DNA from: Actinoallomurus sp963799975
GTDB taxonomy: Bacteria; Actinomycetota; Actinomycetes; Streptosporangiales; Streptosporangiaceae
Assembly (NCBI GenBank): GCA_963799975.1
Contig: CAWCZF010000004.1
Location: 434,001-498,000 of the forward strand
Length of the DNA stretch: 64,000 nucleotides
Direction: 5' to 3'
The notes beneath the pieces are model-generated. The model searched no databases. It was not told the origin of the DNA and worked only from the letters and a program-made list of their open reading frames with translations. Positions 1 through 7,124 of this stretch are shown here, piece after piece (the stretch's first letter is position 1; each line of letters opens with the position of its first letter). The translations under genes and the position numbers were made by a program.

Positions 1-459
1 AGGTTCGGGGCACCTCAGATCGCGTCGTTGAACTGCAGGTTCAGGCAGGAGCTAGCATGGGCACCTCATGGGCACTCGATCGGCAGACCTCCACCGACCG
101 TGTGCCCAAGATCTGTCCACACGGCCCTTGAGCCGACTGAAGATCATCGCTGCCCAGCACCAGCGAGCGCTACGCCGAGCTGACCGCGCTCGGCGCCGGG
201 TAGCCACCCCTGGACGGCGACAATGCTGATCACGCATCGCGGCCCAACCTCGTCTCATAACGAAGAGCAAGCCCGGATCACTACCGTGCTCCCCGGTTCA
301 GCTCCCACCGTTTTCGCCCACGCCGAGGGCTGCGAAGCACCCGGAGTTTCTGAACCGTCCCAGAACCGACGGACATCACCAGACGCCGCTGACCTGCTAC
401 TTCTCGCAGACCCAGAATTTCGGACAGGGGAGCCGGGCGCCACGATCCGCGCTCGGTGA
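1..459. other. No recognisable gene
   Basis: Open frames exist on both strands, but none has a recognisable domain, a convincing ribosome binding site or a consistent coding pattern. The stretch lies immediately left of an att-like repeat and an IS remnant, so it is probably decayed accessory DNA. Confidence 0.5.
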
Positions 460-477
460 TCACATGTCGGCGAATCG

Positions 478-640
478 TGGGTGCTCGGCGGGTGCTCGTA
501 TGTCGCGGCACGGGCCGTCACATGACGGCACAACCCGTCAGCAGAACCGGCGGAGCCCCGGACGTAGTGACATGAACCGGCACCGAGAGCACCGATCTGA
601 TAGCAGAGCAGCGGACTCTTAGTCTGCTGACTCGGACCTG
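478..640 (+). repeat. Att-like repeat copy A with tRNA-Lys-like anticodon arm
   Basis: Two direct GTGCTCG repeats (481-487 and 492-498) are followed by a block from 493 to about 590 that aligns with 11322-11418, roughly 70% identical by eye. It then has a 7-bp stem (609-615 with 623-629) enclosing the 7-nt loop CTCTTAG, which has the form of a tRNA-Lys(CUU) anticodon arm. Paired short repeats next to a partial tRNA are typical of attachment sites of tyrosine-integrase elements. No integrase gene is visible, so the assignment is inferred from layout and from the second copy. Confidence 0.45.
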
Positions 641-699
641 CAGGTGATGAAGCTACGCCCGACATCCGTTCGCATCACCGCAGGTCACGGCCCTGTGCT

Positions 700-1016
700 T
701 GCCGAAAACCTCATCCGTGCAGCTCAAGCGGCATGCTCGTACTCGTTGAGGATTCCGCCTAGCCGTTGATGTCTTCGCGTATGTCCAAGCGCGCGATTCG
801 GTCAGCGCGTGACCCAGGAGGCGGTCGGGTGTGCGGTCGCGCCCAGGATGCGGAGGCGGCGGGTGCGGTGTTCGATCACGGCCAGGACGTACATGCACGC
901 CCCGGTCAGGGTGACGGTCTCCAGGAGGTCGCAAGCCAGCACCGCGTCGGCCTGCGCCGATTAAGGTACCGCCATCGCAAGTATGTTCGATGCGCCTGGC
1001 GTCTCCGGACGTCCTG
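700..1016 (-). mobile_element. IS remnant, related to the IS at 7125-8370
   Basis: The left end at 700-724 reads like the terminal inverted repeat of the complete IS (TGCCGAAAACC...), followed by the same AAGCGGCATGCTCG sequence. A second block (about 808-950) matches the transposase segment at 7586-7726. The DNA between the two blocks in the intact IS, including the DDE glutamate region, is missing, so this is an internally deleted, dead copy. Confidence 0.75.
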
Positions 1017-1139
1017 ATGCGGCGGATACACAAACGCCCGGGTCGCGCGCCGGACCTTCGACACGCCGAGTGGGGGAACTTGACGAGAAATAGCAGGTCA
1101 GAGCTTGATTATAGATTCACTAACCCATAATCTTGAGTT

Positions 1140-1509
1140 ATGCGAGAGGCCGGGCCCGAGGATGAGCGTTCCTTCTCTGAGCGTCTTTTCGGCAGCCGCT
1201 ACCGGCTCGAGCTGCTGGCCGCGTTCGCGGCGGCACCGGACGGCAGGGTGAATCTTGGCGTGCTGGCTGAAGGCAAGGGGGTACGGGCCGCGGTGTACTA
1301 CCCCGCGATACGCGACTTGCTCGCGATGCGGTTGGGCGGTCCGCATCGAACAGGTCACACGGGACCGGCGGCGCTGGTACGAGCGGTCTGGCGACGATTC
1401 CCTCTGGGAGAGCTTCGCCGCCGTGATCGGCGGTCTCCAGCAGCATTTCGAGCAGATCGTGGGGGCCGACACCGGCCGCCGGGCCAGGCACGAGAGGGTG
1501 AGGGCATGA
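1140..1509 (+). pseudogene. Frameshifted small winged-helix-like regulator
   Basis: The first part (1140 to about 1335) encodes a compact HTH-like segment (SERLFGSRYRLELLAAF, then VLAEGKGVRAAVYYPAIRDL), as in ArsR/PadR-sized regulators. The protein continues in the next frame from about 1340 to 1509 (VRIEQVTRDRRRWYERS to the stop), where the C-terminal helix follows naturally. One base change in length near 1335-1345 therefore splits it. It overlaps the next gene by a few bases, suggesting a two-gene operon. An AT-rich stretch just upstream (1101-1139) could hold the promoter. The exact family is not recognised. Confidence 0.55.
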
Positions 1510-2136
1510 GGGGCGCAGCAGAGGTCTGTCCGGAGACCGTCAGCGAGGCCGCGTCCGTGTTCTCAGCGGGTATCGGATCAGGCGCCCAGTCGCGGGTCGT
1601 CCTGCAGGGCGTGCCCGCCGTGTTCAGCTATCGGCTGGAGGCTGAGGCGGGACGCCGGCGCCGGGCCGGGCTCGGCGCGATCACCTCACCCGACATCCTT
1701 CAATTCCTGCTGGGCCTGCCGGTCGGCGTACCCGGTCCCGCTGGCCGCGCTGACCCGGCCAGAGCGTTCCGTGCTGCGCTCGGCTGCCGATGGAGCGCTG
1801 CTGGTGGAAGACCGGTGTGTGATCAGGCTCGCCGAGCCTCCTGTAGCGGTGGGCTTGGCGATGGTGCCCGCCCGGGCGTGGCGCCGGGGACTGGAGCACG
1901 CTGGCCGTTTCGCGCCGTTCTGCTCGCGGGCGATGGTGTTGCGCAGGCCACCCCGCGACCTTGAGGTGCTGCGCATGGAGGCCGACTTCTATGGCGTCGG
2001 CGTCGTGATTGCCGGAGAAGGCGCCGAGCCGCCGGAGTTGGTCGTTCCGCCGGCTCCGTTCCATCGCAACCGATTCACCGCCGCAGGGTGGCTGTTCCTG
2101 GAGGAGACCTACCGGCAGGTCACGCGGTCCTCCTAG
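1506..2136 (+). pseudogene. Frameshifted protein of unknown function, partner of the upstream regulator
   Basis: The ATG overlaps the end of the upstream regulator. The frame starts MRGAAEVCPETVSEA and reaches ITSPDILQFLLGLPVGVP near 1725. The same protein then continues in another frame from about 1741 (LAALTRPERSVLRSAADG) to the stop at 2134-2136, so there is a frameshift between about 1720 and 1741. The reconstructed product of about 210 residues has no membrane segment or motif that I recognise. The close pairing with a small HTH protein suggests a regulator/effector pair, but no function should be assigned. Confidence 0.5.
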
Positions 2137-3329
2137 TTCTTCACCGGCATTCCGCGGGGATCGGCGGTTTCGCCGTCGATCGCCAGCCCGGCCCATTTCT
2201 TGAGGTGCGTGTCCGGCGCGAACCGTCCGGGCATCCGAATCCTTATGTTTTCGGCCGCCTGGGCGTCGAGGGCGAGCTTGCACTGGTTGCGCCACCACCG
2301 CTGCCGTTCGGTGCCCTGCTCGGTCAGCAGGGCCGGGAGCCAGGTGTTCCACGTGGCGATGTTGTGCGCGTTGGCGGCGGCTTTTACGGCGTTAGCGGCG
2401 CCGAAGAAGGAGTCCAGCATTGTTCCGCGGCACTGCGGGCAGCGGCACGGTGGGGCGGGGATGTTGGCATAGGTGTCTGCCAGGAACTTGGCACCGCTGA
2501 ACCGCAGCATCTCCGGAACCAGGACGGTCGCGTAGATCGGCCCGCCGCCCTTCTTTGAGGTCTCCGGGCGTTCGCCGGCCGGCACGAGGTGACGGACGGG
2601 ACCTCCGGCGCCGATGGCGGCGAACGCGCCGCCGTGCGCCAGCGCGTCGAAGCCCGCCATGTCGGTGCGCCACAGGCCGGTGCCAGGTGCTTCCCGCAGG
2701 AGCGTACGCAGGTTGAGGACCGCGGCGGCGAAGTTGTCCATCGGGTTGAACTGGCAGCCGAAGATCAGCCCGACCGGATGTGGGATGAGATTGATGACCG
2801 CGGTGAGCTGCTTGCGCGCGGTCTCGTCCTGGAGCCAGCCGATCGACATAGGAAGAATGACCAGCACGTCGTCGCGCTCCAGCCTCCTGACCTCCTCCAT
2901 GATCGCTTTGAGGGAGGCGGAGTCTCGGGCTCTCACGTAGCGGGTGGGGGTGATCGCGAAACTCGCGCCCCGGTCGATCTGCTGCTGCAGAACGTCGGGC
3001 AGCTCACAGCCGAACATGCCCTCCGTCGGCAGGTCGAACGGCTCCTTGGGCGTGGCAACCTGCTTCTCGTAGGGAGCGATGTCCTCGGCGAGCACGCCGT
3101 GGAAGGCGGGCCTGAGTGCTTGGAGTTGGGCGGAGGCTCCAGCACCGCACACCACCAGGCCGCCGTGGTCGGGGTGCAGATGGGCGGGCGGCTGGGAACC
3201 GAGCAACTGCGGCCGCTCCAGCGTCAAGATCCGCTGGGCGACCGCCCGGGCCGCTGTCCCCTGGTGCTTGCGAGAGGTGAGCAGGGGGCCTGCGGTGGCG
3301 TGGCTGTCTGCGGTACTGCTGTCGTTCAT
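2133..3329 (-). CDS. Transglycosylase-like (TGT/DpdA-type fold) protein, putative
   Basis: 398 residues from the ATG at 3329, chosen because GAGGTGAG lies just upstream and the frame starts 16 bases after the upstream stop. Late in the protein is a CxCxxC...H arrangement (C295, C297, C300, H322) like the zinc site of tRNA-guanine transglycosylases and their DNA-acting DpdA relatives. Before it are strand-like segments with possible acidic residues (D223, D228) and a glycine-rich AAIGAGGPVRH loop reminiscent of a TIM-barrel substrate loop. The family suggestion is inference from these motifs; a zinc-binding protein of another fold is possible. It is translated downstream of the XRE/ImmA protease gene and is probably co-transcribed with it. 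Confidence 0.45.
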   Translation of the reverse strand: MNDSSTADSHATAGPLLTSRKHQGTAARAVAQRILTLERPQLLGSQPPAHLHPDHGGLVVCGAGASAQLQALRPAFHGVLAEDIAPYEKQVATPKEPFDLPTEGMFGCELPDVLQQQIDRGASFAITPTRYVRARDSASLKAIMEEVRRLERDDVLVILPMSIGWLQDETARKQLTAVINLIPHPVGLIFGCQFNPMDNFAAAVLNLRTLLREAPGTGLWRTDMAGFDALAHGGAFAAIGAGGPVRHLVPAGERPETSKKGGGPIYATVLVPEMLRFSGAKFLADTYANIPAPPCRCPQCRGTMLDSFFGAANAVKAAANAHNIATWNTWLPALLTEQGTERQRWWRNQCKLALDAQAAENIRIRMPGRFAPDTHLKKWAGLAIDGETADPRGMPVKN

Positions 3330-3345
3330 GCTCACCTCGTGAGAC

Positions 3346-4452
3346 TCAGTCGACGTCGTGGTGTGATGACCCGGCGTCGCCGCAGGCGCTGCCAGGGTGA
3401 GGCGCGAACAGCAGGGAGTACTCCTCCGGAAGCACACCCACTTGGTCTGCGGCACGGGAGAGGCCGTGCTGGTGCGCGAGCCGCCGCGCGGCGGCGGCGA
3501 TAGCGCGTGGGACCTCGCGGTGGATCTCGCCAGGCTCCTGCTTCTTGTAGCCGAGGGTGGACATCTCGATCACCAGGTTGCGGTACTGCCATTCGCTGAT
3601 CTGCGACAGAGTCAGCGCGGTGCGGGCTAGAGCTGCCATCGACACACCCCAGCGCTGCTTCAGCGCCAGCAACCTGGCCAGGTCGAGAGGGCCGCCTAGT
3701 TCATCGGCGATGTCGGCGGCGGGCATCAAGAATTCACTGGCGAACTCGTCGGCCTGCCGCTCCTGACGGGCCGTCGCACCCGGCTCCGCGTGCATCACGA
3801 CGTGACCGACCTCGTGGGTGAAGGTGAACCTGAACCGGTCGGCCGGAGCGTGCGCACTCAGCAGGAACAACGGGGCGTCCACGCCGTCCCACTGGCTGAC
3901 CGCGTCAAGATCGGGGGTGTCTAGATCCCGGACCAGTACCATGCCCCCGGCGCTTTCGACGACGCCGATCAGGTCGGCGACCGGGCCGGCTGGAAGGCCC
4001 CACAACTTGCGGAGGGCTTGAGCTGCCTCGGCGGGGGTGTCCAAGTCGCTCACCTCGATCCGCTCGAACCGATGAGCACCCCGCACTCGCGGTTCGACCA
4101 GGCCGCGTACCTGCAACCACGCCATGGCGAGCTGGGCGTGGATACGGCGCAGTTCCTTCGCTCCGAGGGACGCCTTCTTGCGGTGATGCACCAGCCCGAT
4201 GCCAACCCCGTTCATCTCGGCATCCACGCACAACACCCCGGCCGGGTAGCGCAGGACCCGTCCGTACAGGGCCAGCCGCTCACCGTCGACGGCCAGCTTG
4301 CCAGCCTCCGCCTTGCTGACATAGCCCTGGCTGATCGGCTCCCCGGCCAGCTTCGACATGGCGTCGGCCAGCGAGGTCTGGCTCATGCCACGGGATTCAC
4401 GCGCCAGTGTCAGCATCATCGCGTGCGCCTTCAATGTCTCGCCCATCCCCAC
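3346..4452 (-). CDS. XRE-family regulator fused to ImmA/IrrE metallopeptidase
   Basis: 368 residues. An XRE helix-turn-helix spans about residues 12-70 (SRGMSQTSLADAMSK...YVSKAEAGK). A gluzincin-type site follows: HEVGH at 213-217 and a downstream acidic residue in QADEFASEFLMP (E236), the classic ImmA/IrrE arrangement. Proteins of this family bind DNA and cleave a repressor or partner in response to stress or mobile-element signals. Here the likely partner is the transglycosylase-like gene 16 bases downstream on the same strand. No separate repressor gene is visible, so the protein may be autoregulatory. The family call is secure; the substrate is unknown. Confidence 0.9.
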   Translation of the reverse strand: MGMGETLKAHAMMLTLARESRGMSQTSLADAMSKLAGEPISQGYVSKAEAGKLAVDGERLALYGRVLRYPAGVLCVDAEMNGVGIGLVHHRKKASLGAKELRRIHAQLAMAWLQVRGLVEPRVRGAHRFERIEVSDLDTPAEAAQALRKLWGLPAGPVADLIGVVESAGGMVLVRDLDTPDLDAVSQWDGVDAPLFLLSAHAPADRFRFTFTHEVGHVVMHAEPGATARQERQADEFASEFLMPAADIADELGGPLDLARLLALKQRWGVSMAALARTALTLSQISEWQYRNLVIEMSTLGYKKQEPGEIHREVPRAIAAAARRLAHQHGLSRAADQVGVLPEEYSLLFAPHPGSACGDAGSSHHDVD

Positions 4453-4798
4453 CTCCGACCATCACCAGAAGCCCTAGCTTCAACCACACATTACACCATC
4501 AAATTATTCCTCGTTCCATCCACCGATCGTAGTACTGTCTCCGGACCCGTGCAGCACACGGCCCACCACCGTCTTCGAGGAGTACACGTCCGACAACGAC
4601 GACCACTGGTCGGCGTCATGCCAGGACCCGAACTGCCTGTGGGTAGTGGAGTGTGTCTGGCGGCCGCACGGCGACGGCAGCGAACTGACGGCCCTGCATG
4701 GCCGCCACCCGGCACGGGCGTAACACCGACGCCAACGGCGGCGCGTAACTGTCCAGCGCGGCGCAGACAGCGACTTCTGGTCGCCCAACCTGTACCGC
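4453..4798. other. Gene-poor stretch with one short orphan frame
   Basis: The first 90 bases are AT-rich and probably contain the promoter of the leftward XRE/ImmA gene. On the plus strand, about 4541-4724 reads as an open frame with coding character (TTVFEEYTSDNDDHW, CLWVVECVWRPHGDG) but no start codon. It looks like the tail of a decayed hypothetical gene. Confidence 0.4.
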
Positions 4799-4945
4799 TG
4801 GAAAACGCTACTGCGCCGGCATGCCGATCTCGTCAAGCGGCGGTGGACCTACAAGCGCAAGTCGTCGGGCCGCTCACCAACGCGGCAGGCGATCCGCGCA
4901 CTGGTGCTGCGTTTGGCCGCGGAGAATCCGACCTGGGGTTACCGT
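4799..4945 (+). mobile_element. Transposase/integrase-core fragment
   Basis: One frame reads KTLLRRHADLVKRRW, then GRSPTRQAIRALVLRLAAEN and PTWGYR. This is the linker between the HTH and catalytic domains of IS481/IS3-like transposases; compare WHRDLIAGRH and VRENPGWGYRR of the transposase at 7149-8246. It has no start and is cut at about 4945, where tannase-like sequence begins on the other strand. It is a dead fragment at a recombination junction. Confidence 0.7.
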
Positions 4946-5375
4946 GACCCAGCGTTCCCAGTTCGCTTCCGAGCCCACGGGCTCACCCTCGGGTACATTT
5001 GCCGGTCCCGCTCGTCGCGTGGCCCGTCGTACAGCTTGCGTACGGCACCGATCTGTGTCGGTGAGGCAGTTCGCGCTGTCGGTTCCCGTCGCGCAGCGCA
5101 GGCTCCGCGGATCGAACGCGCAGGCACGCGGGTCGTCGATCTGACCGTCGGCCAGACCGTCCGTTGCGTCGCACTCGCACAGGACGGCGGCGTACAGCGC
5201 GGGAAGCTTGGCGGCGGCCAGGATGGGCCGGCCCCGCGCGTCGGTGTTGGCCGTGACGTGCCAGCCCGCGGACCACACGATGAGCGACGTGAGCGACGAC
5301 GCCGGGGCGCCGGCGACGATGCCGTAGGCGCCGCGCGGGCCAGACCGTCAGCGAACCAGGTAGACGAGCCGCCCA
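4946..5375 (-). pseudogene. Tannase/feruloyl esterase family fragment
   Basis: On the minus strand, GIVAGAPAS (about 5330) is followed by VWSAGWHVTANTDARGRPIL, LPALYAAVLCECDATDGL, ADGQIDDPRACAFDPRSLRC and the ANCLTDTQ region. These are hallmarks of the tannase/feruloyl esterase family (secreted ester hydrolases). The reading frame shifts at least twice (about 5060 and again near 4985), and both the N-terminal nucleophile region and the C-terminus are missing. The left edge abuts a transposase fragment, so the gene was probably broken by IS activity. Confidence 0.75.
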
Positions 5376-5445
5376 GACTGTAGATACACGAGACCGCGTC
5401 CTGCCGGTGGTGTCACTCGCTCATTTACTTTCTATCTCTACACAT

Positions 5446-5469
5446 CTAGAGTTGGAATATGAACTCTAG
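5446..5469. promoter_or_regulatory. Palindromic operator overlapping the padR start codon
   Basis: CTAGAGTT (5446-5453) and AACTCTAG (5462-5469) are perfect 8-bp inverted arms separated by 8 bases that contain the ATG of the PadR gene. A second overlapping inverted repeat, CTCTA/TAGAG, lies at 5436-5451. The placement suggests autorepression by the PadR protein (inference). Confidence 0.6.
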
Positions 5470-5800
5470 GCCCCGCATCACCGAGGCCACCCTTGACGTC
5501 CTTGAGGTCCTACTCGGTCCGGATGAGGCGTTGTACGGACTGAAGATCGCCAAAGCCGCCGGGCGGCCCACTGGGAGCGTGTTTCCGATCCTGGCCCGGT
5601 TGGAGCAGCTTGGGTGGGTGGTCAGTGAGTGGGAGACAGGCGATCCAGCCACGCGTGGACCTCGTCGCCGGTTCTATCGGTTCAGCCCTGACGGTCTGGC
5701 TACGGCTCGCGCCGTGCTAGCTGAGCGTCGTCCAGTCCGCAGACTCGCCAGTTCCCCCCAGTTCCCCAGACTGTACCCAGGCGCGGAGGAAACTCGGTGA
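5459..5800 (+). CDS. PadR-family transcriptional regulator
   Basis: 113 residues. The winged-helix core covers about residues 7-90 (TLDVLEVLLGPDEALYGLKI, then GSVFPILARLEQLGWV and RRRFYRFSPDG), matching the PadR pattern of a YGL recognition-helix start and a basic wing. PadR proteins are dimeric repressors of stress and small-molecule responses. The start codon lies inside a perfect palindrome, which supports autoregulation. The stop overlaps the start of the NB-ARC gene (GTGA), so the two are probably one operon and the regulator may control that ATPase. Confidence 0.88.
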   Translation: MNSRPRITEATLDVLEVLLGPDEALYGLKIAKAAGRPTGSVFPILARLEQLGWVVSEWETGDPATRGPRRRFYRFSPDGLATARAVLAERRPVRRLASSPQFPRLYPGAEETR

Positions 5801-6846
5801 CTACCGGCATGCTGGTATTCCTGGTGACGGCGGTGCTGTTGCCGATGCTGTTGGCTGAACTCGGCGATTGGTGCCCATGGCTGGCGAAACGACTCGTACG
5901 CTGGTCGGCCCGCCGTTTGCGCAGCCCGGAAGACCGAGCCAGATATGAAGAAGAATGGGTTGCTAACCTAGACGAGGTGCCAGGCAAGCTCTCACGACTG
6001 GTTGCCGCACTTGGGTACCTCGTCAGCGTCCCACGCATGCGAGCCACGCTCGGCCAATCCCAATCACCACAGACGACCCCCTTGGACGCGGCCACCGGGC
6101 TTCCTCAAGGCATCAGCAACATATGGATGCTCCCCCGCGCCCCCTCGACCTTTGTCGGTCGCGAACGCGAGGTCACGCACCTTCTAGCCCTTACACGATC
6201 ACACCTGACAGACGGGAACGTCGCCAGCCCAGTTTGCGTCATCCAAGGGATGGCCGGAATCGGCAAGACCGCCCTCGCCGTCCATACCGCCCACCTCCTC
6301 GCCTCAAACTTCGATAATCACATATTCGTCCATCTGCAAGATTCTTCTCCTGACCGCAAGCCACTCCACGCCATCGACGCGCTCGGTAATATTCTCCGGT
6401 GCCTAGGTGTAAGTTCTCATGAGATCCCGCCGGACCTTGATCGTCGCGCCATGCTCTACCGTGCCCTGGTTGCCGATACAAGGACTCTTATCTTGCTTGA
6501 TGACGCAACCAGCGAAGAACAGGTCCACCCCCTAGTCCCAGACAGTGCCGGGTGCCTCGTCGTAGTGACTAGCCGCCGAAAAATTTTAGAACTTAACTCT
6601 GCCAATTGCCTTTTACTTACGGCCCTCCCACCGGGAGAAGCGGTCGAATTGTTCTGCCAAATCGCTGGGCTAAAACGGATCCATGGCCAGCGCAAGACAG
6701 TTGTCGAGATCGTGGCGCTGTGTGGGTATCTCCCACTGGCCATCCAACTCACCGCCGGGAGAATACGACGCAGACCCGACTGGCGCCTCAGCGAGGTTGC
6801 CGAGATGCTCCGCGAAGGGCACAGGCGCGAAAACCCCCATCACTGA
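5797..6846 (+). CDS. NB-ARC (STAND) ATPase with N-terminal membrane segment, probably truncated
   Basis: 349 residues starting with GTG, overlapping the PadR stop. A hydrophobic helix at about residues 5-20 is followed by a basic amphipathic region and then an NB-ARC module. Its motifs are FVGREREV (119-126), Walker A GMAGIGKT (151-158), Walker B LILLDD (231-236), a TSR sensor (258-260) and the GYLPLAI motif (310-316). STAND ATPases usually carry a C-terminal repeat sensor, but this frame ends about 30 residues after the GLPLA-type motif at the edge of a decayed CRISPR array, so the sensor seems lost. Such proteins act in regulation or anti-phage defence; the role here is unknown. Confidence 0.8.
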   Translation: MTTGMLVFLVTAVLLPMLLAELGDWCPWLAKRLVRWSARRLRSPEDRARYEEEWVANLDEVPGKLSRLVAALGYLVSVPRMRATLGQSQSPQTTPLDAATGLPQGISNIWMLPRAPSTFVGREREVTHLLALTRSHLTDGNVASPVCVIQGMAGIGKTALAVHTAHLLASNFDNHIFVHLQDSSPDRKPLHAIDALGNILRCLGVSSHEIPPDLDRRAMLYRALVADTRTLILLDDATSEEQVHPLVPDSAGCLVVVTSRRKILELNSANCLLLTALPPGEAVELFCQIAGLKRIHGQRKTVVEIVALCGYLPLAIQLTAGRIRRRPDWRLSEVAEMLREGHRRENPHH

Positions 6847-6890
6847 ACCCGCAGTGCTCACGATCCGGACTGGCCGCCGAGCTGAACCCG

Positions 6891-7089
6891 GGGCCACCCC
6901 CGCGTACGCAGGGAACACAGCGCGCCGTACCGTCGTGCTCGGGACTACCCCGCGCATGCACGGGGAAGCACCCATCGAGGCCCTGCATCCGCCAGTCCAC
7001 GTAGGGACCATCCCGCCCGCGGGGAGTACTTCGTTGAAAAGTCCCCCATGGGAGACAGTTTGGACCACCCACGTGTGCGCGGGGAGCAC
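6891..7089. CRISPR. Degenerate type I-E-like CRISPR array, four recognisable repeats
   Basis: Repeats lie at 6891-6918, 6941-6971, 7004-7029 and 7061-7089. They share a GGGACCACCCC(G)CG...GGGGA(G)CAC pattern, the actinobacterial I-E repeat with a CCCCGCG/CGCGGGG hairpin. Spacers are 22, 32 and 31 bases. The repeats differ from each other in sequence and length, so the array is decaying. A possible further repeat end lies at 6843-6861. No cas gene is present in the window. The complete IS begins 35 bases after the last repeat and may have cut the array. Confidence 0.8.
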
Positions 7090-7124
7090 TCGCCGGTGAA
7101 CGTCTCGGGTGGGAGCCTTGTACA

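Noticed and set aside
3000..3500. N-terminal extension of the transglycosylase-like frame up to 3455
   Set aside because: It overlaps the XRE/ImmA gene; the ATG at 3329 has a good ribosome binding site and normal spacing.
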